From NCBI RefSeq assembly GCF_000961095.1, contig NZ_CP011058.1, forward strand, positions 3,995,501-4,059,500: DNA of 64,000 bases, in the 5' to 3' direction. Under the pieces are notes generated by a model that was given only the letters and a program-made list of their open reading frames with translations, made no database searches and was not told the origin of the DNA. The DNA is from Paenibacillus beijingensis (GTDB lineage Bacteria > Bacillota > Bacilli > Paenibacillales > Paenibacillaceae). The position numbers were made by a program, and so were the translations under genes. Within the stretch, counting starts at the first letter, position 1. Every line of letters begins with the position of its first letter. Of the stretch, positions 1-8,830 are shown in pieces.

Positions 1-1
1 C

Positions 2-985
2 ACGCTGGGCTGCCGGCCGGACGAGGTCATTTTTACCTCGGGCGGCACCGAAAGCAACAACACGGCATTGACCGGCGTTATGGCGGCGCTTCGCCGGTCG
101 GGCAAGAACCATATCGTCACAACGGCCATCGAGCATCACGCCGTTCTGAATGTATGCGAGAAGCTGGAGCGGGAAGGCGTCAAAGTGACATATGTTCCGG
201 TCGATAGCGCGGGACGGGTATCGGCCGATGATATCGCTGGCGCAATCGGTCCGGATACGGGAGTGGTCAGCGTCATGTACGGCAATAACGAAACCGGCAC
301 GATCCAGCCGATTGAGGAAATCGGCCTTGCCGCCGAAGCGGCGGGCGTGCTGCTGCACGTCGACGCGGTGCAGGCATACGGCAAGGTGGCGATCGACCTG
401 CAGCAGCTCCCGGTCCACATGCTTACCGTTTCCTCGCATAAAATTAACGGTCCGCAAGGGATCGGCGCGCTTTATGTTAAGAAGGGAACGCCTTATTATC
501 CGCTGCTGTTCGGCGGCTTGCAGGAGCGCAAGCGCCGGGGCGGTACCGAAAATGTGGCCGGCATTGCAGGCTTCGGAAAGGCGGCCGAAATTTGCGCTGC
601 CGAGCTTGAAAGCCGGAAACTTTTGTGGGACAAGCTTCGTCTTTATTGGATAGAGAGGATGCGCCGGGCTGCGGGGGACGATATTTCGATAAACGGGCAT
701 GAGCTTTACCGGCTGCCGCATATCGTGAACATCAGTTTTACGGGAATCGATACCGAGAGCATGCTGATGAATTTGGATTTGGCCGGTATCGCCGCTTCCG
801 GCGGTTCCGCATGCACGGCGGGAGCGCTCGAGCCGTCGCACGTGCTGCGCGCGATGGGGGTGCCTGATTCGTTATTGCAATCGGCTGTAAGGTTCAGCTT
901 CGGTTTGGGGAATACTTTGGAAGAACTGGAGCAAGCGGCTGGGAAAGTTGAAACTTTTCTGCGGCGCGTTCGTACTACAAAGTAG
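2..985 (+). CDS. Cysteine desulfurase, NifS/IscS family (5' end outside window)
   Basis: PLP-dependent removal of sulfur from cysteine for Fe-S cluster or tRNA thiolation. The reading frame is open from base 2, so the N-terminus lies upstream of the window; about 327 residues are visible. The segment after the edge reads FTSGGTESNN, the PLP phosphate-binding loop of class V aminotransferases; SSHKINGPQG contains the Schiff-base lysine, RRGGTENV is family-typical, and SGGSACTAG carries the active-site cysteine that holds the persulfide. The context (followed by a yrrD-like gene, then yrrI and alaS) matches the B. subtilis yrvO region, where the desulfurase serves the tRNA thiolase MnmA; mnmA itself does not follow here, so the partner is not shown by the sequence. 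The stop lies just upstream of the next gene and its TAG is part of that gene's ribosome site. Confidence 0.93.
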   Translation, partial: TLGCRPDEVIFTSGGTESNNTALTGVMAALRRSGKNHIVTTAIEHHAVLNVCEKLEREGVKVTYVPVDSAGRVSADDIAGAIGPDTGVVSVMYGNNETGTIQPIEEIGLAAEAAGVLLHVDAVQAYGKVAIDLQQLPVHMLTVSSHKINGPQGIGALYVKKGTPYYPLLFGGLQERKRRGGTENVAGIAGFGKAAEICAAELESRKLLWDKLRLYWIERMRRAAGDDISINGHELYRLPHIVNISFTGIDTESMLMNLDLAGIAASGGSACTAGALEPSHVLRAMGVPDSLLQSAVRFSFGLGNTLEELEQAAGKVETFLRRVRTTK

Positions 986-1001
986 GAGGCCTTGGCGTAA
1001 A

Positions 1002-1532
1002 GTGATTAAGCTGCAGCAGATGATTGGCCTGCCTGTAATCGATTCCCGCAAGGGAAAGCGGCTTGGAACGGTAAAAGACGCCTGGTTTGACGAACACTGG
1101 CTGCTTCGGGGCATTGTGATGGAAGCTCGGGGCTGGTTTTCGAAATTCGTGCGTGCGGTCCTGTGGGACGATGTGCTGACATGCGGCGAAGACGCCGTAT
1201 TCATTATCGGTGCAGGAAGTATCCGCAGCATGAGAATGACCGAAATACAGCGCTCTTTTCAGAGCGGATGCATCCGGTTGAAAGATTTGCCGGTCGTAAC
1301 GATTGAAGGAATTCAACTTGGCCGGGTATCGGATGTTTATTTTGACCCTTACAGGGGTACACAGATAGTAGGTTACGAATTAACGGACGGATTTGTAGCG
1401 GATTTGATGGAAGGCCGTAAATGGCTGCGGGCTCCGGAAGATCCGGACGTATTTATGCTAGGCGAAGATGCGATTATCGTGCCGGCCATGAACGAGGCCG
1501 ACTTGGAGCCCGTCGCAGCTTCCGATCCGTAA
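1002..1532 (+). CDS. PRC-barrel domain protein, YrrD-like
   Basis: About 176 residues with two PRC-barrel repeats: the first begins IGLPVIDSRKGKRLGTV and the second DLPVVTIEGIQLGRVSDV. PRC barrels are small beta domains found in the RNA maturation factor RimM and the photosynthetic reaction-centre H subunit. YrrD of Bacillus sits at the same place on the chromosome but its role is not established. I choose the GTG at 1002, behind GGAGG at 985-989; the longer frame from 948 would run through the end of the desulfurase and lacks homology-like sequence. There are no membrane segments. It is probably co-transcribed with the upstream gene. Confidence 0.75.
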   Translation: MIKLQQMIGLPVIDSRKGKRLGTVKDAWFDEHWLLRGIVMEARGWFSKFVRAVLWDDVLTCGEDAVFIIGAGSIRSMRMTEIQRSFQSGCIRLKDLPVVTIEGIQLGRVSDVYFDPYRGTQIVGYELTDGFVADLMEGRKWLRAPEDPDVFMLGEDAIIVPAMNEADLEPVAASDP

Positions 1533-1546
1533 GATAGGGAGAATGT

Positions 1547-1753
1547 ATGATGATGAGATGTCCCAACTGCAACTCGAAAGATATCGGCAAGATCGGTTCC
1601 CACCAATTTTACTGCTGGGGCTGCTTTATTGAATTGACCGTCAACGGCGAGAAAATGTCCGTTTACCAAGTCGAAGAAGACGGAACGCTCAGCTCGCTCG
1701 ACGATTTGTTCTTTGAGGAAGACATCGCGCAGCCGGAAATGCACGCGAACTAA
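1547..1753 (+). CDS. Zinc-ribbon microprotein (position of yrzR)
   Basis: 68 residues, with an N-terminal CPNCNSKDIG and a CWGCF motif about 14 residues on, giving the four cysteines of a treble-clef or zinc-ribbon fold; the rest is acidic (DDLFFEEDIAQPE). Start ATG at 1547 follows AGGGA. It lies 14 bp after the yrrD-like gene and before a strong terminator, so it is the last gene of that operon. A small gene also follows yrrD in Bacillus (yrzR). Its function is unknown; nucleic-acid or protein binding is only a guess from the fold. Confidence 0.75.
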   Translation: MMMRCPNCNSKDIGKIGSHQFYCWGCFIELTVNGEKMSVYQVEEDGTLSSLDDLFFEEDIAQPEMHAN

Positions 1754-1762
1754 AGAAGCATG

Positions 1763-1815
1763 CAAGAGCCGCTTAGGAGGTATCCGTACCTTTGGAAGCG
1801 GCTCTTGTTGTTTTG
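1763..1815 (+). terminator. Rho-independent terminator after the zinc-ribbon gene
   Basis: A perfect 12-bp inverted repeat (CAAGAGCCGCTT at 1763-1774, AAGCGGCTCTTG at 1796-1807) with a 21-nt loop that can fold a small AGGTA/TACCT hairpin, followed by the T-rich TTGTTTTG. It separates the yrrD operon from the AI-2E permease gene. Confidence 0.8.
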
Positions 1816-1935
1816 TCCGTTTCTCGCTCGCCCCTTCAAGGGATGATTCCCCCAGGTTGTACATATACTGTCATTGTACGGGCTGTACAACTTCAACCAA
1901 CCGGACACGTTTGCCCGGGCCGCGGAGGGAAAGGG

Positions 1936-3006
1936 ATGGAGCGGTTCACGCATAATCGCCTGCTGATGGCGTTTGCATATATCATACTCGGACTATTGTC
2001 CCTGTTTCTGCTGCTGCAGATTAAGCCGATGCTGATGCAGGTGTACGACTTTCTTAAAGCGGTGCTTACGCCCTTCATCATCGCCATGATCATTTCCTAT
2101 GTGCTGCATCCCGTCGTCAGCATGCTGCATGACCGCAAAGTTCCGCGTACGGCAGCGGTGCTGCTTATTTATGCGGTGTTCAGCGCTTCTCTCACCGTGC
2201 TGCTCGTCAATATGATTCCGATGCTGGTGGAGCAGCTGCAGGAGCTCAATGCGCATGCGCCGGAGCTGACGATGAGGGCGCAAAACCTGGTGAGCGATTT
2301 TAACAATAATTCTTATCTCCCCGACAGTTTCCGCAACGGGCTGAACCACTCGCTGTACGGGATGGAGAAGAGGCTGACGCAGTTTATTACGAACCTGATC
2401 AACAATATCGGATCGATGCTGAACGTCGTCTTTGTGGCGTTTATTATTCCGTTTCTCGCTTTTTATATCTTAAAAGATTTTGAAGTTTTCGAACGTACCG
2501 TCATTACGTATGTCCCCAAGACGCACCGCAAAAACATCGTGCGCATGTTCAAGGATATCGACGACGCGCTTGGCAGCTACATAAGAGGGCAGTTTCTCGT
2601 CTGCGTCATCGTCGGCGTTCTCGCTTACATCGGCTATCTCATCATTGGCATGCCGTATGCGCTGCTGCTGGCCGGGGTTGTAGCGGTGACGAATATCATT
2701 CCGTATTTGGGGCCGTTTTTCGGGGCGGCACCGGCGCTGTTGATGGCGTCCACCGTGTCGCTGAAAATGATGCTGCTCGTCGCGCTCGTCAATACGGTGT
2801 GCCAGATCCTTGAAGGAAACGTCATTTCTCCGCAGGTGGTGGGAAGGACGCTGCATATGCATCCGCTGTCGATTATTTTCGCTTTGCTCGTCGGGGGCGA
2901 GATCGCCGGAATTGTCGGCATGATTCTGGCTGTGCCGGTTTTCGCCGCGTTGAAGGTGATTGCGCAGCATCTGTTTGCGTATTATGTGCGGCGGCGCACG
3001 ACGTGA
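1936..3006 (+). CDS. AI-2E family transporter (YrrI-like permease)
   Basis: 356 residues, integral membrane protein of the AI-2 exporter (AI-2E/PerM/TqsA) superfamily. Hydrophobic segments are seen near the N-terminus (LLMAFAYIILGLLSLFLLL), a second pair (FLKAVLTPFIIAMIISYVL), a central extramembrane part, and a C-terminal block with the family-typical LLLAGVVAVTNIIPYLGPFF followed by LEGNVISPQVVGRTLHMHPL. Start ATG 1936 is placed behind CGGAGGGAAAGGG; upstream extensions in frame would cross the terminator. In B. subtilis the homologue yrrI is also near alaS. Family members export a range of small molecules or ions, so the substrate is not assignable. Confidence 0.85.
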   Translation: MERFTHNRLLMAFAYIILGLLSLFLLLQIKPMLMQVYDFLKAVLTPFIIAMIISYVLHPVVSMLHDRKVPRTAAVLLIYAVFSASLTVLLVNMIPMLVEQLQELNAHAPELTMRAQNLVSDFNNNSYLPDSFRNGLNHSLYGMEKRLTQFITNLINNIGSMLNVVFVAFIIPFLAFYILKDFEVFERTVITYVPKTHRKNIVRMFKDIDDALGSYIRGQFLVCVIVGVLAYIGYLIIGMPYALLLAGVVAVTNIIPYLGPFFGAAPALLMASTVSLKMMLLVALVNTVCQILEGNVISPQVVGRTLHMHPLSIIFALLVGGEIAGIVGMILAVPVFAALKVIAQHLFAYYVRRRTT

Positions 3007-3040
3007 ACCGCCCCGGATCAATAAGTGCGCCTCACCAATA

Positions 3041-3070
3041 TTGACATTTCATGGACAAAGGTACTATAAT
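3041..3070 (+). promoter_or_regulatory. Vegetative promoter of the alaS leader
   Basis: TTGACA (3041-3046) and TATAAT (3065-3070), both exact sigma-A consensus hexamers, separated by 18 bp. It lies 35 bp past the AI-2E permease gene and directly before the T-box leader. Confidence 0.88.
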
Positions 3071-3089
3071 AATTATGTATATTTTTTGC

Positions 3090-3370
3090 CAGAATCTCAA
3101 ATCGTTGATGAAATAAAGTAAGCCGCAGCCCGGCAAGCAGAGAAGGGGTTTCTTCCGAGTTCCAATCATATGCGCGGAACGCAAGGATGGCTGCAATAAC
3201 CCCCATGCCGAAGAGCGGTCGAAAGCTGATTTCGGAGTGTGAATGAACTTCACCGGAAGGACCCGTTAACGTCCGCATAAGGCGATTGCGCCACTCTTGG
3301 ATACCGGCGCAATAACCAGGGTGGTACCGCGATCTTTTCGTCCCTGTCATTACTGACAGGGACTTTTTTA
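3090..3370 (+). promoter_or_regulatory. T-box riboswitch (alanine tRNA sensing) ahead of alaS
   Basis: The leader contains the T-box signature AGGGTGGTACCGCG at 3318-3331, which pairs with the uncharged tRNA acceptor end, followed by an intrinsic terminator: GTCCCTGTCA/TGACAGGGAC (about 3340-3363) and a T-run. An AGTA motif (about 3117) and AGAGA (about 3140) match the Stem I specifier-loop and AG-bulge elements. Lower Stem I can form between GTTGATG near 3103 and CAATAAC at 3194-3200. The specifier codon is not certain: GCT (3190-3192) or GCA (3193-3195), both alanine. Uncharged tRNA-Ala should favour the antiterminator and allow alaS transcription. Confidence 0.92.
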
Positions 3371-3506
3371 ATTCGGTGTGGGGAAAGAGGAGGCGCTGCG
3401 CGGTGATGAAAAATGAGCCGCTGTGCGGATTCATTTGATCTTACGATCGCTGTTGTAGCGGATTCTTTTTGAATTTACTTTAATTTAATCTAGGGGGAAC
3501 CAAACA

Positions 3507-6143
3507 ATGAAAGCAGCAGAAATCCGTTCCAAATGGCTAAAGTTTTTTGAAAGTAAGGGTCATAAGGTCGAACCTAGCGCCTCGCTCGTGCCGCATAACG
3601 ACCCGTCGCTGCTCTGGATCAATGCCGGGATGGCGCCGCTCAAAGCGTATTTCGACGGCAGGGTGATCCCCGATAACCCTCGGATTACGAACTCGCAGAA
3701 ATGCATCCGCACCAACGATATTGAAAATGTTGGAAAAACCCGCCGTCACCATACGTTTTTCGAGATGCTGGGCAACTTCTCCATCGGCGATTACTTCAAG
3801 GAGGAAGCGATCACGTGGGCGTGGGAGTTTCTGACCGGGAAGGAGTGGATCGGCTTTGATCCCGAGCGCCTGTCCGTAACGGTTCATCCCGAGGATGAAG
3901 AGGCGTTTGCCTTCTGGAACAAAAAGATCGGCCTTCCGGCGGAGCGCATCGTGAAGCTGAAGGACAACTTCTGGGACATCGGCGAAGGCCCGTGCGGACC
4001 GTGTACCGAAATTTTTTACGACCGCGGCGAAAAGTACGGCAGCGACTTGTCCGATCCTGAAATGTATCCGGGCGGCGAAAACGAACGGTACCTCGAAGTA
4101 TGGAACCTCGTGTTCTCGCAATACAATCATAACAAGGACGGCAGCTACACGCCGCTGCCGAACAAAAACATCGATACCGGCGCGGGTCTGGAGCGCTTCG
4201 CTTCGATTTTGCAGGATGTCGATTCCAACTTCGACACCGATCTGTTCATGCCGATTATCGAAAAAACCTGTTCCATTGCGGGGGTAAAATACCGCGAGAG
4301 CGAAGAGCACGATGTCGCCCTCAAAGTGATCGCCGACCATATCCGGACCGTCGTGTTTGCGGCATCCGACGGCGTGCTGCCTTCGAATGAAGGCCGCGGT
4401 TACGTTATCCGCCGCCTGCTGCGCCGCGCGGTGCGCTACGGCAAGTCGCTCGGCATCGATAAACCGTTCTTGTACGACTTGACCGGTACGGTCGGCGATG
4501 TGATGGGCGTTTATTACCCGTCGGTCGTCGAAAAACGCGAATTTATCGAGCGGATTATCCGCAATGAGGAAGAGCAGTTCCACCGCACGCTCTCCGACGG
4601 ATTGGGGCTGCTCGCCGATCTCGTTGCGGCGGCGAAGGCATCCGGTGCATCCGAAATTGGCGGCGCGGACGCCTTCAAGCTGTACGATACGTTCGGTTTC
4701 CCATTCGATTTGACGGAAGATTATGCGGCCGAGAACGGCATGACGGTCGACCGTGCCGGCTTCGATCAGGCGATGGACGCCCAGCGGGAACGGGCCCGCG
4801 CTGCCCGTCATGAATCCGCTGGCATGAGCGTGCAGGGCGGACCGCTTGCGGACTTTACGGTTAAAAGTGAATTCGTTGGCTATAATGATCTCGTAAGCGA
4901 TGCAAAAGTAACCGGCATTGTGCTGGATGGAGCGCTTGTCGACATTGCGGGCGAAGGCAGCCTCGTGCTGGTCATGCTCGACCGCACGCCGTTCTATGCG
5001 GAAAGCGGCGGTCAAATCGGCGACAAAGGGATCATCAGCGGCGACGGCTTCACGCTGACGGTGCAAGACGTGACGAAAGCGCCGCACGGTCAGCCGGTGC
5101 ATCACGCCGTCGTTACAACCGGCACGCTTCGCGTTCATGAGAAAGCAAAAGCGGAAGTATCCCGTATTGTGCGCGAAGACATCGTCAAAAACCATACGGC
5201 GACCCATTTGCTGCACAAGGCGCTCAAAGAAGTGCTGGGCGACCACGTCAATCAGGCTGGATCGCTTGTAGAGCCGGAACGTCTGCGGTTCGACTTCTCG
5301 CATTTCGGTTCGATTTCGGCCGAGGAGCTGACGGATATTGAACGCCGCGTCAACGAGCAGATCTGGAAAGGAACGGCCGTCGTTATCGAGAACAAATCGC
5401 TTGCCGAAGCGAAGGAGATGGGCGCGATGGCGCTGTTCGGCGAAAAATACGGGGACGTTGTGCGCGTCGTGCAGGTCGGCTCCTACAGCCTGGAGCTGTG
5501 CGGCGGCTGCCATGTGAATAACACGGCGCAGATCGGTCTGTTCAAGCTGGCCGGAGAGAGCGGCATCGGCTCGGGCGTACGCCGGATCGAAGCGGTAACC
5601 GGGCGGCATGCGTATGCTTATGTGGAGGAGCAGCTGGACGTGCTGAAGCAGGCGGCCGGCCTGCTGAAGAGCAGCGCGGCGGACGTGCCGAAGCGGATCG
5701 AAGCGCTGTTCGGACAGGTGAAGGAGCTCGGACGCGAGAACGAGTCGCTGCAAGGCAAGCTGAGCCGCATCGAAGCGGGAGCGCTCGAAGCGAGCGCCAA
5801 GACGGTAAGCGGCGTTACGGTACTGGCTGCGCGCGTCAATGCCCCGAATATGGATGCGCTGCGCGGGATCGCGGACGAGCTGAAAGCGAAGCTCGGCTCC
5901 GCCGTCATCGTCCTCGGCGCCGCGGCGGACGACAAAGTCAACCTTGTGGCGGCTGTTTCGCCGGATTTGGTGAAGAAAGGCTTCCATGCCGGCAAGCTGA
6001 TTAAGGAAGCTGCAGCCCGCTGCGGCGGGGGCGGCGGCGGACGTCCGGATATGGCGCAGGCGGGCGGCAAGGACGCTTCCAAGCTGGATGAAGCGCTCGC
6101 TCTCGCAGAAGAACTGGTTCTTTCGCAGGCAAGTGTGATATAG
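3507..6143 (+). CDS. alaS: Alanine-tRNA ligase
   Basis: 878 residues, the usual length for AlaRS. Charges tRNA-Ala with alanine in the cytosol. Class II catalytic core at the N-terminus (motif with NAGMAPLK and RITNSQKCIRTNDIENVG), editing domain with HTATH at residues 563-567, CGGCH at 665-669 completing the zinc site, a coiled segment around 700-750 and a C-terminal DHHA1 domain with a glycine-rich run near residue 845 that ends in RPDMAQAGG. ATG 3507 is preceded by AGGGGGAA. It is controlled by the T-box leader 5' of it. It is followed within 51 bp by ireB, ruvX and the DUF1292 genes, the conserved Bacillus order. Confidence 0.98.
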   Translation: MKAAEIRSKWLKFFESKGHKVEPSASLVPHNDPSLLWINAGMAPLKAYFDGRVIPDNPRITNSQKCIRTNDIENVGKTRRHHTFFEMLGNFSIGDYFKEEAITWAWEFLTGKEWIGFDPERLSVTVHPEDEEAFAFWNKKIGLPAERIVKLKDNFWDIGEGPCGPCTEIFYDRGEKYGSDLSDPEMYPGGENERYLEVWNLVFSQYNHNKDGSYTPLPNKNIDTGAGLERFASILQDVDSNFDTDLFMPIIEKTCSIAGVKYRESEEHDVALKVIADHIRTVVFAASDGVLPSNEGRGYVIRRLLRRAVRYGKSLGIDKPFLYDLTGTVGDVMGVYYPSVVEKREFIERIIRNEEEQFHRTLSDGLGLLADLVAAAKASGASEIGGADAFKLYDTFGFPFDLTEDYAAENGMTVDRAGFDQAMDAQRERARAARHESAGMSVQGGPLADFTVKSEFVGYNDLVSDAKVTGIVLDGALVDIAGEGSLVLVMLDRTPFYAESGGQIGDKGIISGDGFTLTVQDVTKAPHGQPVHHAVVTTGTLRVHEKAKAEVSRIVREDIVKNHTATHLLHKALKEVLGDHVNQAGSLVEPERLRFDFSHFGSISAEELTDIERRVNEQIWKGTAVVIENKSLAEAKEMGAMALFGEKYGDVVRVVQVGSYSLELCGGCHVNNTAQIGLFKLAGESGIGSGVRRIEAVTGRHAYAYVEEQLDVLKQAAGLLKSSAADVPKRIEALFGQVKELGRENESLQGKLSRIEAGALEASAKTVSGVTVLAARVNAPNMDALRGIADELKAKLGSAVIVLGAAADDKVNLVAAVSPDLVKKGFHAGKLIKEAAARCGGGGGGRPDMAQAGGKDASKLDEALALAEELVLSQASVI

Positions 6144-6194
6144 TAAAGGTGTATAGCCGAATTTAGGCGGTATTAGGAAAGCGAGGTGCTGACG

Positions 6195-6455
6195 ATGAGT
6201 TCTTTGGACAAAACGATGAAATTTGACGTGAAAGCGGAAGGGCAAGAGAAATCCTCCGAGGATATTTTGCTGACGGTGTACGATGCTTTGGTCGAAAAAG
6301 AATACAATCCCATTAACCAGATCGTTGGATACCTGCTGTCCGGGGATCCCGCGTATATTCCTAGGCACAACAACGCCAGAAGCTTAATTCGAAAAAAAGA
6401 ACGCGATGAGTTGATCGAGGAACTGGTCCGCTCCTATTTAAGTCAACACCGCTAA
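6195..6455 (+). CDS. IreB family regulatory phosphoprotein (UPF0297, YrzL)
   Basis: 86 residues, strongly conserved family: SLDKTMKFDVK at the start, then VYDALVEKEYNPINQIVGYL and the DPAYIPRHNNAR segment. In Enterococcus the homologue IreB is phosphorylated by the PASTA kinase IreK and modulates cell-wall stress resistance; a similar role here is inferred. I choose ATG 6195, as the three extra residues from 6186 are not part of the family. Gene order alaS-ireB-ruvX is conserved across Firmicutes. It lies 21 bp before ruvX, clearly co-transcribed. Confidence 0.93.
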   Translation: MSSLDKTMKFDVKAEGQEKSSEDILLTVYDALVEKEYNPINQIVGYLLSGDPAYIPRHNNARSLIRKKERDELIEELVRSYLSQHR

Positions 6456-6476
6456 TGAAACGGAGTCGGCCTGACG

Positions 6477-6893
6477 ATGAGAACGATGGGTTTGGATTAC
6501 GGTGACCGCCGGATCGGGGTTGCCGTAAGCGACGCGTTCGGCTGGACGGCCCAAGGGCTCGTCGTGGTCGAACGCCGCGGAGGCGAGTCGGAGATGGATG
6601 AACTTGTCCGTCTTTGCGCCGAACACGAAGTAAGTGAAGTCGTTGTCGGATTGCCTAAGAATATGAACGGCTCAATCGGCCCGCGTGGCGAAATTTGCAT
6701 CGCATTTGCTGAAAGTTTGAAGCAAAAGTTGAATTTACCTGTCCACCTTTGGGATGAAAGGCTGACGACGGTATCCGCCCACAAGACGCTGATCGAAGCG
6801 GATGTCAGTCGGAAGAAGCGAAAGCAGGTCGTAGACAAAATGGCGGCAACGCTCATTTTGCAAAATTATCTCGATTCTAAAACGAAAAGGTGA
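6477..6893 (+). CDS. ruvX: Holliday junction resolvase-like protein RuvX/YqgF
   Basis: 138 residues, RNase-H-like fold. The N-terminal MGLDYGDRRIGVAVSD carries the first catalytic aspartate; VVGLPKNMNGSIGPRGE and LWDERLTTVSAH are the other family blocks and include the second acidic residue. Members are implicated in 16S rRNA 5'-end processing and were proposed to act on Holliday junctions; which applies here is not visible. ATG 6477 follows GGAG. The stop lies 8 bp before the next gene. Confidence 0.93.
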   Translation: MRTMGLDYGDRRIGVAVSDAFGWTAQGLVVVERRGGESEMDELVRLCAEHEVSEVVVGLPKNMNGSIGPRGEICIAFAESLKQKLNLPVHLWDERLTTVSAHKTLIEADVSRKKRKQVVDKMAATLILQNYLDSKTKR

Positions 6894-6901
6894 GGGTAAC
6901 G

Positions 6902-7207
6902 ATGACAAAGGACGACATGCAGTTTGAAGAACCGGAAATTATTTATATTCCCGACGAAGACGGCAACGAGGAAGAATTCGAAGTCATCATGAAGTTCGAG
7001 GTTGACGGCTCGGACCAGAAATATATGATGGTCGTTCCGCTGAACGTTGAGGACGAAGACGCCGAAGAGGATGAAGTATACGCGTTCCGATATGAAGAAG
7101 AGGGCGACGATCTGAAACTGTATACGATTGAAGACGAAGAAGAATGGAACATGGTGGAAGAAACGTTCAACACGCTTCTGAGCGAGCTGGAAGAAGAAGG
7201 GAAGTAG
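6902..7207 (+). CDS. DUF1292 protein (YrzB-like), copy 1
   Basis: 101 residues, extremely acidic, with the DUF1292 pattern EEPEIIYIPDEDGNEEEFEV then a segment reading KYMMVVPLN and a C-terminal EEWNMVEETFNTLLSELEEEGK. The family is small, cytosolic, present near alaS/ruvX in Bacillus (yrzB), and of unknown function. ATG 6902 is chosen (behind AGGTGAGGG) over an in-frame start at 6890 that lies inside ruvX. Its TAG stop overlaps the GTG start of copy 2. Confidence 0.9.
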   Translation: MTKDDMQFEEPEIIYIPDEDGNEEEFEVIMKFEVDGSDQKYMMVVPLNVEDEDAEEDEVYAFRYEEEGDDLKLYTIEDEEEWNMVEETFNTLLSELEEEGK

Positions 7208-7524
7208 TGAAAGAGGCCATGGAAGATCACGCACATGCGCTAAAGCGTATTTCCGTGCTGAAAGAAGCCTACGGCAATGAAGTGCTGCTGGTGGACGAGA
7301 ACGGCGCGGAGCAGCCCTTCGCGCTGAAGGCCGAGTTTTCGCTCGGAAGCCGTTGTTATGCCGCCCTTCAATCTCCGTCGATGCGCAAAGAGGATGAAGT
7401 GGAAATGTTTCTCATCGTGATGGGGGCGGATGGAACTCCGCAGCTTGAAACGATCGAGGGCGACGAAGAGTGGGAGGCCGCTTCCGAAGCGTACGACGAG
7501 CTTCTGTTTGCAGAGAACGTCTAA
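7207..7524 (+). CDS. DUF1292 protein, copy 2 (diverged paralogue)
   Basis: About 105 residues, with RISVLKEAYGNEVLLVDENG, then EDEVEMFLIVMGADG and ETIEGDEEWEAASEAYDELL, the same beta-rich plan and EEW motif as copy 1. The start is GTG 7207, overlapping the preceding TAG (TAGTG), with AAGAAGGGA upstream; ATG 7219 is the alternative. Tandem duplication followed by divergence is the simplest reading. Function unknown. It is followed by a terminator, so it ends the alaS-ireB-ruvX-DUF1292 transcription unit. Confidence 0.82.
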   Translation: MKEAMEDHAHALKRISVLKEAYGNEVLLVDENGAEQPFALKAEFSLGSRCYAALQSPSMRKEDEVEMFLIVMGADGTPQLETIEGDEEWEAASEAYDELLFAENV

Positions 7525-7538
7525 TAGCAAGGCAACGG

Positions 7539-7562
7539 GGGCGGCTTCCACCGCCCTTTTGT
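7539..7562 (+). terminator. Terminator after the DUF1292 pair
   Basis: GGGCGG (7539-7544), loop CTTCCA, CCGCCC (7551-7556), then TTTTG. A compact GC-rich stem and short T-run. Confidence 0.75.
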
Positions 7563-7722
7563 TGCGGGACGGATTTAGTATTCGGGACTAAGATTGGCGG
7601 CATTCATGAATCGGATAAGCGGCCCGCGCCGGATGCGCATGCAGACGCTGCGGCCGCTTTTTGCATGGATCGCCGTTACGTTGAAATGGGGGATCGTTTC
7701 GTTGGACAGGCTTGAGCATACG

Positions 7723-8826
7723 ATGAACGAACGGCAGGGACGGGAACAAAACGGACCTGCGCGGAGCCGCATTACGTTATGGGTCATTACGGTGCTGATC
7801 GGCATCATGCTTGCGACCGCGGGCGGCATCGCACTTTATGTATGGAACGGTCTGCGTCCTGCGCCGGCCGGAGATGTGAAACGGATCGAAGTCGCAAAGG
7901 GATCGACTGCTTTTCAAGTTGCCGATTTGCTGGAGAAGCAGGGCATCATTCGCAACTCATTTATTTTTAAATACTACTTGAAGTTTCATAAGGAGGGCGG
8001 GGCTTTCCTGGCGGGAACGTATGATCTTGCACCGGGAATGACCCATGATGCGATCATCAGCAAACTGAACAAAGGCGAAACGGTTAAAGCGGAGACGATC
8101 CGCTTCACGATCCCGGAAGGATTTACGCTGCTGCAAATCGCCGACAAGCTGTCCTCCGAAGGATTGGTCGACAAAGCGACGTTTATCCAGCTTGCGGACT
8201 CGAAGCGGAAATGGCCGGATTCCGAGGCGGCCGGCTTCATTCCGGAGCAGGTCAATTACAAGCATCTTTTGGAAGGCTACTTGTTTCCGGAAACGTACGA
8301 GATGAAGGTCGGCAGCACCGAGGAAGAGATTATCGACCGGATGCTCTCGGAACTCGACCGCAAGCTGAACGAGCTGCCGGACGATTGGGAAGAAACGCTC
8401 CAGAAACGGCAAATGTCGCTTCACCAGCTGCTCACGGTCGCATCGCTCGTGGAACGCGAAGTCGTCGTCGATCAGGAGCGGCCGATCGTAGCCGGCGTCA
8501 TCTACAACCGTCTTGCCAAACCGATGCGTCTGCAGATCGACGCGACGGTGCAATATTTGCTCGACAAGCCGAAAGAGCGGCTGTACGAGAAAGACTTGAC
8601 GGTGGAGGACCCTTATAACACGTACCGTTACGACGGTCTGCCCCCCGGCCCCATCGCCAATCCGAGCCTGAAATCGATCGAAGCGGCGTTGTACCCGGAT
8701 TCGAATGACTACTATTATTACGTGACGAAAAAAGACGGCACACAGCAGCATCTGTTTGCCAAAACGTTCAGACAGCATGAGCAAAACATCCGCAAAAGCA
8801 ATGCGGAGGCGAAAGGAGGAGAGTAA
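7723..8826 (+). CDS. mltG: Endolytic murein transglycosylase
   Basis: 367 residues from ATG 7723. MltG cleaves nascent glycan strands at the membrane and sets glycan length. One N-terminal membrane segment (TLWVITVLIGIMLATAGGIA, about residues 20-43), a LysM-like part (IEVAKGSTAFQVADLL), and the YceG catalytic domain with ASLVEREV, whose glutamate (residue 244) is the catalytic acid by comparison with E. coli MltG; DPYNTYRYDGLPPGPIANPS is the family signature. The start is not certain: a TTG at 7702 with GGGGGA 8 bp upstream would add seven residues, and the frame is open to 7594. It is 4 bp from the next gene and shares its Shine-Dalgarno region. Confidence 0.93.
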   Translation: MNERQGREQNGPARSRITLWVITVLIGIMLATAGGIALYVWNGLRPAPAGDVKRIEVAKGSTAFQVADLLEKQGIIRNSFIFKYYLKFHKEGGAFLAGTYDLAPGMTHDAIISKLNKGETVKAETIRFTIPEGFTLLQIADKLSSEGLVDKATFIQLADSKRKWPDSEAAGFIPEQVNYKHLLEGYLFPETYEMKVGSTEEEIIDRMLSELDRKLNELPDDWEETLQKRQMSLHQLLTVASLVEREVVVDQERPIVAGVIYNRLAKPMRLQIDATVQYLLDKPKERLYEKDLTVEDPYNTYRYDGLPPGPIANPSLKSIEAALYPDSNDYYYYVTKKDGTQQHLFAKTFRQHEQNIRKSNAEAKGGE

Positions 8827-8830
8827 GCCA

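Noticed and set aside
3537..6368. 943-codon open frame on the minus strand opposite alaS
   Set aside because: It mirrors alaS, is rich in Arg/His/Gln as expected for the antisense of a GC-rich gene, has no ribosome site and no recognisable domain.
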